In this document: piece after piece, positions 53,776-63,409 of the stretch | How the letters are laid out: every line of letters begins with the position of its first letter | Position numbering within the stretch: position 1 is the stretch's first letter | Assembly: GCF_024166365.1 (NCBI RefSeq) | Contig: NC_064839.1 | Span: 39,692,378 to 39,756,377 of the forward strand | Direction of reading: 5' to 3' | DNA: 64,000 bases | From: Elephas maximus indicus | Lineage: Eukaryota > Chordata > Mammalia > Proboscidea > Elephantidae | Position numbers and translations under genes: made by a program | The notes under the pieces: generated by a model | The model's database searches: none | Told to the model about the DNA's origin: nothing | The model's input: the letters and a program-made list of their open reading frames with translations, nothing else

Positions 53776-55360
53776 AGTGGATTTGTGTCTGAGATATACA
53801 CCAATGACTGAGAATCCTCCCCCCACCCCGCCCCCATCCTTACTCCCTTCTCCCTTCACCCAAACAAAGCCCATGCAGGAGAGAGAAGAACTTTTGACCT
53901 AAATGTAGGACAAAACACTGACCTGGGCCTTTAGTAAAAATCTGGTTTCTTAGCAACCTAATTCAGAATGTAATTTGAGGAGAAAAGAGTTCCTTCTGGT
54001 AAAAACATGTCTTTTGCAGTTAATAAAAAACTGTATAATATTATAACTCTTGGGAAATTCAGTTCACCTTTAAGAAAAAGCCAAACCAAGAAGCAAAAGA
54101 AACAGATGAAATGTTATATTAGCTATAGGTCCAGTGGAAATGAATACACATTGGAGAAATTGATCCAAATCATCTGTTGATTTAATTTTTTTCATAGCAT
54201 TGCATCAACCATCACCAAAATCCTAGACATGAACTTGACAAAACATTTGGAAAAGTCCTTGACAGTGCTACCTGGTTTCAAGTAAAGAGGAGGAATCTAT
54301 ATTGGGGACAGTTTTCAGATTGTTGGTAGACACCCCTTCACTCATTGAATTGTACTGGCAATGGTTTTAACAGCTGTGAGAAATCCACCAGTAAAGGAAA
54401 AAATATTTTTCCAGGATTTTTCTAGACATAATTCCTCCATGGCTTACTGAATTTTAGGTTAGCCTGTGTGTTAGTTTTCTATGGCTGCATAACAAATTAC
54501 AACACACATTTATTATCTCAGTTTCTGTGGGTCAAGACTCTGAAATGGGTGGTGGTGGGTCCTTGGCTGAGGGTCTTAACAGGCTGAAATCACAGGGGTC
54601 AGCCAGCTGCATCCTCATCAGCTAGCCTCAGTTTGAGGTATGGATTCATTAACATAAGAAAAACCCTACTTCCAAACAGGGTCATATCCACAAGTGCAGG
54701 GGCCAAGATTTCAATAAATATTTGGGGGGAACACAATTCAATCCACAACCTGCAAATGAAGCGATGCAGCAGAGTTATATAAAGTAAGCTTCCAGAGTAG
54801 AGCGGGGCTTAGAACAAAAGCTGGACCATAGTGGACCTGGCCCACAGAAAAATCAACAGGGCGAAGACCCTGATTTGGACTCTTACCCTCCAGAACTTTG
54901 AGAAAATAAATTTCTGTTCTTTAATGCCACCCATGTGTGGTATTTTTTGTTAGGACATCACTAGGTGACTAGGACACTGTATCTTTAGCCACCCTGCATC
55001 CAAGAGTTGCTTCCTAAAATTTCACCACAGAGCCTCAATTTCTGCTCCACGAACGCACTCCGGAGGGGGAGCTCTGCAGTGGATCCATGTGGATACCCTG
55101 CAATCGATTTGGGGTTTCTGCCCTCTGTCATCTAGCCCTTCTAGGTATCAGTATGGTCAGTCAGCACACCCTGATTCCCAAACCGTGGGGTGACGACCAT
55201 TGTTTCTGAGGTTTTAGGTTGTAGACAAGTAGCACCACTTTACAATTAAGAACTTATTTTAGTGTGTCTTAAAAACATATAACTAGCTATTCAAACCCGT
55301 GATTTTAGGACAGAAGCAAAGCTAAAATAATAACTTTTTTTTTAGTGAGTTGATTTCAAA
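53776..55360. other. HYDIN-VAC14 intergenic spacer
   Basis: About 1.6 kb. Contains an interspersed repeat at 54468-54750 and otherwise low-complexity or unassigned sequence. No coding exon or RNA gene is seen. Confidence 0.65.
54468..54750. repeat. Interspersed repeat with GCATAACA/ACAACCTG ends
   Basis: Starts TGTGTTAGTTTTCTATGGCT, then ATTATCTCAGTTTCTGTGGG, and ends GGGGGGAACACAATTCAATC. Shorter (internally deleted) copy of the family at 24795 and 47836. Confidence 0.65.
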
Positions 55361-55499
55361 AACGAGTAACAGTACAAGCGGCTACGATATGGCGAATATA
55401 CGGTGGCGTTACTCAATTTTGTGAACATTGGCATATACGATAACTAATTGGAAACCAAGTACTTAATAATTTCGGTACGTTTTTACTGAATACATTACG

Positions 55500-56270
55500 C
55501 TAATTGTACCAAGTTCCAAAAGCCTCGGTGTCCTGAGTAGCTACACAACGCCCACCACGTTGCCAGCCGCAGAGCGTGATACAGCCGTAAAGCACGTCTC
55601 ACGTCGCACCAATGCCACCGGGACGGAGAGCGGACTTGTGTGAAAAGAGGGGGTGGAGCCTTTGGGGGCATGGCCAACCCACATGCGGCCAGCGTCCGGG
55701 GCGTGGCTGGCGGGGGGCGGGTCCTCGCAGCGGAAGGCGGAAGTTGTTCCGGAGGCATGTGATACGAGTAATATGGCCGCAGTTCTATGAGTACGGCTGG
55801 CTCTGGGCGGGAGTGGGTCGCGTGAGCCATTAGGCGGCCGGGAGCAGGTGTGCAGGGGCGGGGTTCGGGTCCGGGTTCTGAGGCGGCGCGCGGCGGCTGA
55901 AAGAAGCAGGAGGGCCCGGGGAGGCGTGGCCCATGAACTGGTGCCGGGGGCAGCGCGGAGCTGCAGACTCCCCTGACCACGGTGCTGACCCGGCGGCCGC
56001 GGGCTGAGGAGTCGCGGGGCTCCGAAGCCCGCCCCGACCTGCTACCATGAACCCGGAGAAGGACTTCGCGCCGCTTACCCCCAACATCGTGCGCGCCCTC
56101 AATGACAAGCTGTACGAAAAGCGGAAGGTTGCAGCGCTGGAGATCGAGAAGTAAGAGCCACTGGTACCCCGGGCCAGCCAGGGGGAGCGGGGCCAGGACC
56201 CCGCCCTAGCTGTGCAGCCCCCTCGCTAATTTGCTCCGCGGGGGGTGGGGGGGACTCCTCACGCTTTCCT
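55500..56270 (+). promoter_or_regulatory. VAC14: VAC14 CpG-island promoter
   Basis: Strongly CpG- and GC-rich block around the first VAC14 exon, with no TATA box. Visible motifs: tandem ETS-type CGGAAG (55731-55743) with TTCCGG (55747-55752), an E-box CATGTGAT (55756-55763), a YY1-type ATGGCCGC (55773-55780), and Sp1-type GC boxes (55714-55721 and 55855-55863). Such a mix is usual for housekeeping promoters with dispersed starts. The 5' UTR probably begins between about 55750 and 55850; the exact start cannot be read from sequence. Confidence 0.85.
56047..56150 (+). CDS. VAC14: VAC14 exon 1 (N-terminal 34 codons)
   Basis: VAC14 is the HEAT-repeat scaffold that holds the kinase PIKfyve and phosphatase FIG4 together to make and turn over PI(3,5)P2 on endosomes and lysosomes (established knowledge). 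The exon encodes [20 protein letters not shown] and then [14 protein letters not shown], plus two bases of a Lys codon, recognised as the VAC14 N-terminus. The ATG sits in a fair context (GCTACCATGA) with the CpG island around it. Donor GTAAGA follows at 56151. The remaining exons are beyond the window. HYDIN upstream on the same strand gives the known gene order. Confidence 0.96.
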
Positions 56271-56309
56271 AGCCGATGTTGCTTTTCCTTAATGACTTTT
56301 CCAGGTTTT

Positions 56310-56510
56310 GGGCAGTTAGCACAGTGCTTAAGAGCAGATTTGGAGTCACACCTGAATTCGAGTCCCACCTGAATTCGAGTCCCACATTGGCTTCTGACTG
56401 GCTGTGTGACTTGAACAAAGTTCTTTAATCTCCTGGTGCCCAACGAAGTGACTTAATGTGTGTGTAGTGTTTAATTAGCACAGTACCTGGCACATAGTGG
56501 TCTCCATCAA
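56310..56510 (+). repeat. MIR element
   Basis: AAGAGCAGATTTGGAGTCAC, GGCTGTGTGACTTGAACAAA and CACAGTACCTGGCACATAGT give the MIR order. A short internal duplication (ACCTGAATTCGAGTCCC, twice) lies at about 56351-56386. Confidence 0.82.
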
Positions 56511-56989
56511 AACTAGCAAATCGCAGAGCGGCCTCTGTGAAGGTAGAGATGTCGGAGGCGTAAGAATTTTTTAGTGATGTTGACCTGCCTTGTATCTTAT
56601 CCAGCCTTGTATCTTACCAAGTTTTGAGAATTGAACAGGGATTGTAAAATGTGACTGAGCGGAGAAGTCAGTTGGAATCTTCATGAACTCAAGACTCAGA
56701 AGGTTGTTTTATTTCTGTCACATCGCCTTTCCCTACAAGTGGAAGTAGGAATAATCAGACTTTTCTTGCTTCTGCAATTTTATTGCACGTATGTGTTACT
56801 GTGATCTAACATTTTACTTTATTTCCCAGCGCAGAAAACAGGGTGTTTAACAGGGAATGCTTTATTAAGATTTTATTATTGTCATTATTATTTTACTTAT
56901 GTATTTTTTGCCAGCTAAATCTTAGTGATAAAATTAGAAGAATAGAAAGAAGCAGACTGTGTAGCTGGAAGACTCAGGATATATGAATT

Positions 56990-58140
56990 CTAGTTCTGCC
57001 CTGTCCAGCAGGACAGCCACCGACAATGTGTGGCTATTCAAACTATTAAAGGTTAAATAAGATTAAAAAATTTCATCCCGCTAGCTGTATTTCAAGTGTG
57101 TAGTGCGTGCATGTGGATGTTGTTGTTGTTAGTTCCCATTGAGTCAGCTCCAACTCATGGCAACCTTATGTGTAACAGAACAAAACATGGAATGGTCCTG
57201 CATCATTTATATGTTTGTATGTTTGAGTCCATGGTTCTGGCTGTTGTGTCAGTCCATACCCTTGAGGGTTTCCCTCATTTTTACTGACCCTTTACCGAAC
57301 ATGATGTCCTTTTCTAGCAATTGGTCTTTCCTGATGACATGTCCTAAATAAGTGAGTCGAAGCCTCGCCATGAAGTCTCACCATCTTCACTTCTAAGGAG
57401 CATTCTGGTTGTATTTCTTCTAAGAATGATTTATTCATTCTTTTGGCAGTCCACGGTGTATTCAGTATTTGCCAACGTCACAGTTTAAATGCATCAATTT
57501 TTCTGTCTTCTCTTTTCATTGTCCAACTTTCGCATGCTTATGAGGCAGTTGAAAAGATCATGGCATAGGTCAGATGCACCTTAGTCATCAAAGTGACATT
57601 TTGTTTTTTAAAACTTGAGAAAGATCTTTTGCAGCAGATTTTCCCAATGCTGCTTTCACATACCTCAGTTATTGATCTGAGTAGGGTGAAATCATTGACA
57701 ACTTCAATTTTTTCTCCATTTATCATGATGTTTATCTGTCCAGTTGAGGATTTTCGTTCTCTTCACATTCAGATGTGAATCCATAGTGGAGTAGTTTTTG
57801 ACTTCATCAGTAAGTGCTTCAAGTTGTCTTCACTTTTCAACAAGCAAGGTTGTGTCATCTGCATATCACAGGCTGTTAATGAGTCTTCCTCAAATCCTGA
57901 TGTCTCATTCTTCTTCAGATTATTTGTTTAGCATACAGATTGAATAAGTACAGTAAAAGGATACAACCTTGCTGCATACTTTTCCAGTTTTGAGCCACAC
58001 AATACCCCTTGTTCAGTTTGAATAACTGCCTCTTGTTCCATGTACACGTCCCACGTGAGCACAATTAAGTGCTAGTTAGAACACGTCCATCACTACAGAA
58101 AGCACTGTAGGACAGCACTAATCTAGTCCATGTTGTGATA
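56990..58140. repeat. DNA-transposon relic split by an RTE element
   Basis: Left flank (56990-57115: CAGCCACCGACAATGTGTGG, CTAGCTGTATTTCAAGTGTG) and right flank (58045-58135: GAGCACAATTAAGTGCTAGT, CACTACAGAAAGCACTGTAG) look like the two halves of a common mammalian DNA element of the kind also seen near 26730-26900. Family not named. Confidence 0.6.
57119..58035 (-). mobile_element. RTE/BovB-like LINE fragment, minus strand
   Basis: Left end TGTTGTTGTTGTTAGTTCCC then CAACTCATGGCAACCTTATG is the RTE 3' end in reverse, the same tail used by the AfroSINEs. Further right, the minus strand contains decayed RTE reverse-transcriptase sequence (TGCAGATGACACAACCTTG around 57845-57865, the A-D-D-T-T-L motif). 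Broken by stops and indels. Confidence 0.82.
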
Positions 58141-58179
58141 CTTGTTCTTTGACCTTGGACAGATTCCTTAACTCAGAGT

Positions 58180-58350
58180 TTCTTGAGCTTAGCATGGGTT
58201 ACATTTGGGACAGATTGACTCTTGCAAACAATTCTTTGTTGTGGTGGGCTATCCTATGCATTGTAGGAATTTTAGCAGGATCCCTGGCCCCTACCCACTA
58301 GATGCCAGTAGGGCTCCATCAGTTGTGACAGTCAAACCACTGCTTTAACT
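58180..58350 (-). mobile_element. MER20 (hAT-Charlie) fragment
   Basis: TTCTTTGTTGTGGTGGGCTA, CATTGTAGGAATTTTAGCAG, TACCCACTAGATGCCAGTAG and AGTTGTGACAGTCAAACCAC are MER20 sequence, lacking part of one end. Confidence 0.78.
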
Positions 58351-59029
58351 GCTTTGGGTTTTAGTGTACTCCTAAACAAGGGGCTTGAACTTTACTAACA
58401 GGATCTCTGAAGCACCCTCCCGTTCAGCACTAACGTTCAGTATGCTCCAAACCATCTAGCTTCTTCTCTCCTCAGACACCACTTTCTTGACTCTTCCCAT
58501 TTCATACTGCTTCTTGCTTATGTCCTGGCTCATGCTAATACTAACAAGTCTTAATGATAAGTATTGCCACACTGAGCAGGGAACCCAGAGATGGCTTATA
58601 CACATGGCTTCATGTCCATGGGTTTTATTGGTTTTAAAGCTGCAGTGACACTCAGTTTCGTCTGTCGCCCACTCTGCTTCTCAGGAATATCTGGTTTTAT
58701 CGTAGCTTGCATCACCTGTTGAGTCCATGAATAGAGGTATTCCTCTCAGCACTGTTGTCGCTTCTAGCTCAACCTGTGTGAGTACTCTCATTCTGCAGGC
58801 TGTACCACGAGGTTTTTGTCTTTAATGGGGTTCGTTTTGTATTTCTCACTGCCAATGATTTGTGTAATTCAGAGAAACTCCCCAAGACTCTGGACTTAGA
58901 GCTGCAGAAGAGCGGAGACCCTGCTTTTTGTATCCTCAGTGCTACCGTAGTGCCTGGTGACATTTGACATTGAGTGTTGGATGAATGAATGACCGTAAAG
59001 TTTTGTTGGGGAAATAACACTGCAGTCTA

Positions 59030-59205
59030 AGGACCTCACTACTCAAAGGGTGGTCCACAGACCAGCAGCATAGGCATCACCTGGAGCTCGTTCAAAAAAT
59101 ACCCCCAGGCCCCATCCCAGACCTAAGAAATTAAAATCTGCATTTTAACAAGATCCCGAGTGATTTGTGTGCACGTTAAAGTCTGAGAAGCACTAGTCTA
59201 GAAGA
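59030..59205 (-). mobile_element. MER5A (hAT-Charlie)
   Basis: ACTCAAAGGGTGGTCCACAG, GGCATCACCTGGAGCTCGTT, AAAATCTGCATTTTAACAAG and GTCTGAGAAGCACTAG span the element. Its strand here is uncertain because of terminal symmetry. Confidence 0.8.
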
Positions 59206-59505
59206 CCCTCAGATCAGTGTCCAGCATTCTGTAGCCATGTTAGGAAGGAGGATGCTCATTTGGCATATTCCTCTGAATATGTTTCATCAGTTGCCCAGGG
59301 GCTGGAACCAACTTATTTATTTATCTGTGCTTTACCAGCAGTTTGCATGTCCAAGCATGTCCTACATGTGCAAGACACAGAAAGTGCTCAGATGCTTGAG
59401 CATGCTCTTCATCGGACATGGTTAGTATGTCCCACAACACAGACTGCTGACCTCTTGTATAGACTGCAGATGCCCCAGGGAAGAAAAGGCAGAATCCTGG
59501 CAGTT

Positions 59506-59731
59506 ATCTGTATAGTAAGGAACCCTGGTGGCACAGTAGTTAAGCACTTAACCAGTAACTGAAAGATCAACAGTTCGAACCCCCCAGCCACTCCACAGAA
59601 GGATGTGACAGTCTGCTTCCGTAAAGATTACAGCTTTGGAAACACTATGGAGCAGTTCTGCGCTATCACATGGGGTCACGATGAGTCGTAATCGACTTGA
59701 CCACCTACAACAACAACAACATCTGTTTAGT
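59506..59731 (+). mobile_element. Full-length AfroSINE with near-exact TSD
   Basis: Body 59517-59720. tRNA-like head with box A (TGGCACAGTAGTTAAGC) and box B (AGTTCGAACCC), middle segment GACAGTCTGCTTCCGTAAAG, core and tail ATGAGTCGTAATCGACTTGA, ending in a (CAA)n run. The flank ATCTGTATAGT (59506-59516) is repeated as ATCTGTTTAGT (59721-59731) with one mismatch. Confidence 0.9.
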
Positions 59732-59844
59732 GTACGTGAGTCAGTGCGCATGCTCCAGAATGAAAGGGCTTTGTCCTGTTCTGAGGCGAGTAACCTGTGG
59801 CCCCGTTGGGTTTCACTGCTGCTTCAGAGGCTGCGTAGACTAGT

Positions 59845-60080
59845 GGTTTAGAGCAAGCTCTGGAGCCAGACAGCCGGTATTTAGGCTCCCATTTCTGAGC
59901 TGGATGATTCTGGACAAGCTAATTGACCTCTCCTTATCTCACTTTCTTCATCAGTAAATTTGGGGATGATAATAGTACCCACAGGGTTGCTTGATTATTT
60001 GAGCTAATGTTGGAAAGTGCCCTGTGTAGTATTGGGCACATTGTAACACTGTATAACTGTTAGCTCTCGGTATGGTTCTC
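59845..60080 (+). repeat. MIR element
   Basis: TCTGGAGCCAGACAGCCGGT, GCTGGATGATTCTGGACAAG, GGGGATGATAATAGTACCCA and AGTATTGGGCACATTGTAAC are the MIR order. Confidence 0.8.
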
Positions 60081-60949
60081 ATCACTCTTCTGGTGAGCAG
60101 AATAATGGCCTCCAAAGATGTCCACATCCTAATGTCCAGAGCCAGTGATTATGTCACATTACATGGCAGTGGGGAATTAGGGGAGTGGAGGAAATTAAGG
60201 TTGCTAATCAGCTGATCTTAAAATAGGGAGGTTATCCAAGGTTATCCAGTTGTGCCCAACATAATTACATGAGTCCTTAATTGTGAGAGGAGGAGGCAGG
60301 AGAGTCAATGTCAGCTTGATGCCATGTGAGAAAGATTTGGCTGGCTGTTGCTGGCTTAGAAGACGGAAGAGGGCCCTCAGCCAAGGAGTGTGGGCATCCT
60401 CTAGAAGATGGTAAGGAAATGGATTCTCCCCTAGACCCTCCAGAAAGGAACACAGCCCTTCCCACACCTTGATTTTAGCCTAGCAAGACCTATTTTGGAC
60501 TTCTGACCTCCAGAACTGTAAGATAGTAAACTTGTGATGTTTTAAGACATAAGTTTTTGGTAATTTGTGAAAAATTGAACCACCTCTGTGTTGTCATTTT
60601 TTCTAAATCTGTGCCCTTCCTTGACTGTGATATCCCTGAAGGCAGGTTCACGCTTTATTCTTCATGTCCTTTATGCTTACCAGATGTGGAGGGTGTCAGT
60701 AGAAGGCTGAGGGAATAGCTGTCCACTGGGTTTGCCCCTCGCCTTCCCAGACCAAGTCATAGGCCCAGCAGTCCTGGTAAGATTTTATTAGGGATCACTT
60801 AAAGAGAAGCTCTGGAGAATGACATACACATTGAGAAGGCAGAGATTGAGAAGGGTTTGGTTTGTGTCTTCCAAGGAGGTGGAGGTCTCAGTCTTTCCTG
60901 GTCCAGTGGCATTCCTTAGCTGGATTTGTCCTCACTGGCGTATAAGGGA

Positions 60950-61540
60950 AGGGGTCCACAATCAACAGCCATGGAAGCAGCAGTCAAGAAATCAAAAGAC
61001 GCGTTGCATTGGCAAATCTGCCTCAAAGAATCTCTTTGAAGTGTTGAAAAGCAAAGATGTCACCTTGAAGACTAAGGTGCACCTGACCCAAGCCATGGTA
61101 TTTTCAATTGCATCATATGCATGTGAAAGCTGGACAATGAATAAGGAAGACTGAAGAAGAATTGACGCCTTTGAATTGTGGTGTTGGTGAAGAATATTGA
61201 CTATACCATGGGCTGCCAGAAGAACAAACAAATCTGTCATGGAAGAAGTACAACCAGAATGCTGCTTAGAAGCAAGGATGGCGAGACTGCGTCTTATATA
61301 CCTTGGACATGTTGTCAGGAGGGATCAGTCCCTGGAGAAGGACATCATGCTTGGCAAAGTACAGAGTCAGTGGAAAAGAGGAAGCCCCTCAACGAGGTGG
61401 ATTGACACAGTGGCTGCAACAGTGAGCTCAAGCATAACAATGATTGTAAGGATGGCACAGGACTGGGCAGTGTTTCGTTCTGTTGTGCACAGGGTCGCTA
61501 TGAGGTGGAACCAACTCGGCAGCACCTAACAACAACACGC
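60950..61540 (+). mobile_element. RTE/BovB-like LINE 3' end with ORF C-terminus
   Basis: Plus-strand sequence encodes a decayed RTE ORF end: KVHLTQAMVFSIASYACESW (from about 61073), then after a frame change INAFELWC-like, ARMARLRLIYLGHVVRRDQS and SQWKRGSPSTRWIDTV. It ends AGCACCTAACAACAACA, the RTE-type (AAC)n tail. RTE/BovB LINEs are known in afrotherians and are the likely partner of the AfroSINEs. Confidence 0.86.
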
Positions 61541-61551
61541 TCCTCATCTCA

Positions 61552-61668
61552 TTAGTTTGCACAGCTCCCCTATGAGCAAGGTGATGTTATCCCCATTTCA
61601 CAGATGAGAAACAGATGCTATCAGAGGTTAAGTAATCTCGCCAAAGTTTCACAGCTAGACCATCACCA
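61552..61668 (-). repeat. MIR fragment, minus strand
   Basis: CCATTTCACAGATGAGAAAC and TTAAGTAATCTCGCCAAAG are antisense MIR. It lies tightly between the RTE and an AfroSINE. Confidence 0.7.
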
Positions 61669-61669
61669 G

Positions 61670-61868
61670 TTGGTGTTGAGTCGATTCCAACTCATGGCAA
61701 CCCTATGGGTACCAGAGTAGAACTGTGCTCCATAGGGTTTTCAATGCTGATTTTTCAGAAGTAGATCACCAGGCCTTTCTTCTGTGGTGCCTCTGGATGA
61801 ATTTGAACCTCCAACCACCTTTCAGGGAACAGCCAAATACATTAACCATTTGCACTACCTAGGGACCC
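61670..61868 (-). mobile_element. AfroSINE, minus orientation, long variant
   Basis: Tail at left (TTGGTGTTGAGTCGATTCCA), middle AGAAGTAGATCACCAGGCC, head at right (AACCATTTGCACTACCTAGG). Same subtype as 19385-19572. Confidence 0.87.
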
Positions 61869-63409
61869 AAGTTCATCTGTCTCAAAAGGCTTTTCCTACT
61901 ACAATGAATGGTTTCCCCTACCAAAAAAAGGCACATATACTGTCTAATAAAATAAATTTTATACTTGATCTCCACAGTTGTTTTAGCTGCTGCTTTCTGG
62001 AGTTTTCCAGAGCCCATGTGTCTTCAGGTGACAGGGCCAGTAATGCATAGGGTGTTCCCTTGAGGGATTAAAACCTCAAATAAGAGGGTTTTATCTGCAT
62101 GGCAGGCCTCTCAGACCCTAAAAACGCAAGAGACAGATGCTTGGATCATTGAAGGGCGCCTGGACTCTAGAATCTCAAGACCACTAATGTGGTGTTAAGT
62201 GACTAGGATCTGGTGATTAAATGTTGTGAGTCTGTTGGGCCTCACTCTGACATTACCACACTAGTTTCTAAAGCCTCGGGCATTTTGGCTAAGGTTTTAG
62301 AATGTCTCTTTCAGGTTTTATGGGCTCTCTCTTTCAGGGGATATAGGTGCCAATGAAAACGCTCCAATACCCCCCAGTCTCTCCTCTCCCAAACCCCATA
62401 GTCTGCTGTGGGGGAGAGATGTCAGCAGGTGCTCCAAACATGGTGGGTGTTCTGCTGTGATACTGTGCCAGGCGCTGGAGGCAGGGCCACCCCTGTCTGA
62501 CTGCTGGCTGGGAGAGGCAATGCCCCTGGTGGTGATGAGGAATGGGCCCAGTGCCAAGCCTCTAGTGTTCCTGAGGTTTGAGTTTTAAAAAAATGGCAAG
62601 TGTAGGTAGCATGCAGGAAGGCCCAGACTGTACCCCCTGAGAGTACTGAAGCCCAAGGGTGGGCATGTGGGGCAAAAGCCCTTGATTTAGCACATCCTCA
62701 CCTGTTTGGTGTGGGGGAGGGATCCCTGGAGCTCTGTGATCAGCGAAAGGATCACTGTCAAGTTTACCTAGCTTTTTGGTGCCTCCCACTTCTTTTGGGA
62801 GACAAAATTCATTACCCAGTGACTTAAGCACTTTTTGAAGTACGAGTCAGAATTCCATCCAGCTGTGCTACTTACTAGCCGTGGGCCTGTCAGCAGAGTA
62901 CTTAACCCACAGACCTGTTTGCTTTGGCCTGAATCCCGGGCTTCTTTAAATTGAGAAATTTCACAGAGGAATTCAGGTTTCTGGCTTCCCTTAAGAAACT
63001 GGAAACTGTGGTGGTCCCATGGGCCCCACATTCCCGCATAGCGGATCAGGGGGGCAAGGAACCTCCCTCCCCTGTAACCAGGATGCATACTCTCCTTTGC
63101 TCCCTGTGTTGGCAAATTCAGCACAGCCTGTTACCACCCTTGGCCTCCTCACTTATGTCTCCAGCCTGGCCCCAGTGAGCACTGAAGTTTGTAACCTCCA
63201 GTTTAACCTCTGTGCCACAGTTTTCTCATCTTAAAACAAAAAAATGCTGCTATATTGCAGCTGTGAGAATTAAGTAAAGATATATAAAAACACACAGCTG
63301 ACAGTGGTGGGAGACTGAAAGCTTTCTCCCTAAGCTCAGGAACAAACCACTTCTTTTTAACATTGTACTGGAGGATCTAGCCGTGACAGTTGTCTTTCCA
63401 CCTTTCCAG

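Noticed and set aside
55495-55980. 161-codon minus-strand open frame through the VAC14 CpG island
   Set aside because: Pro/Arg/Ala-rich translation is what any GC-rich island gives. No domain, no splice context, and it opposes the VAC14 5' UTR.
56099-56443. 114-codon minus-strand open frame over the VAC14 exon 1 donor
   Set aside because: GC-driven, overlaps a MIR, no recognisable protein features.
59517-59590. Possible tRNA gene with box A and box B
   Set aside because: The tRNA-like head is followed directly by the AfroSINE body and tail with target duplications, and the cloverleaf is decayed. It is a SINE.
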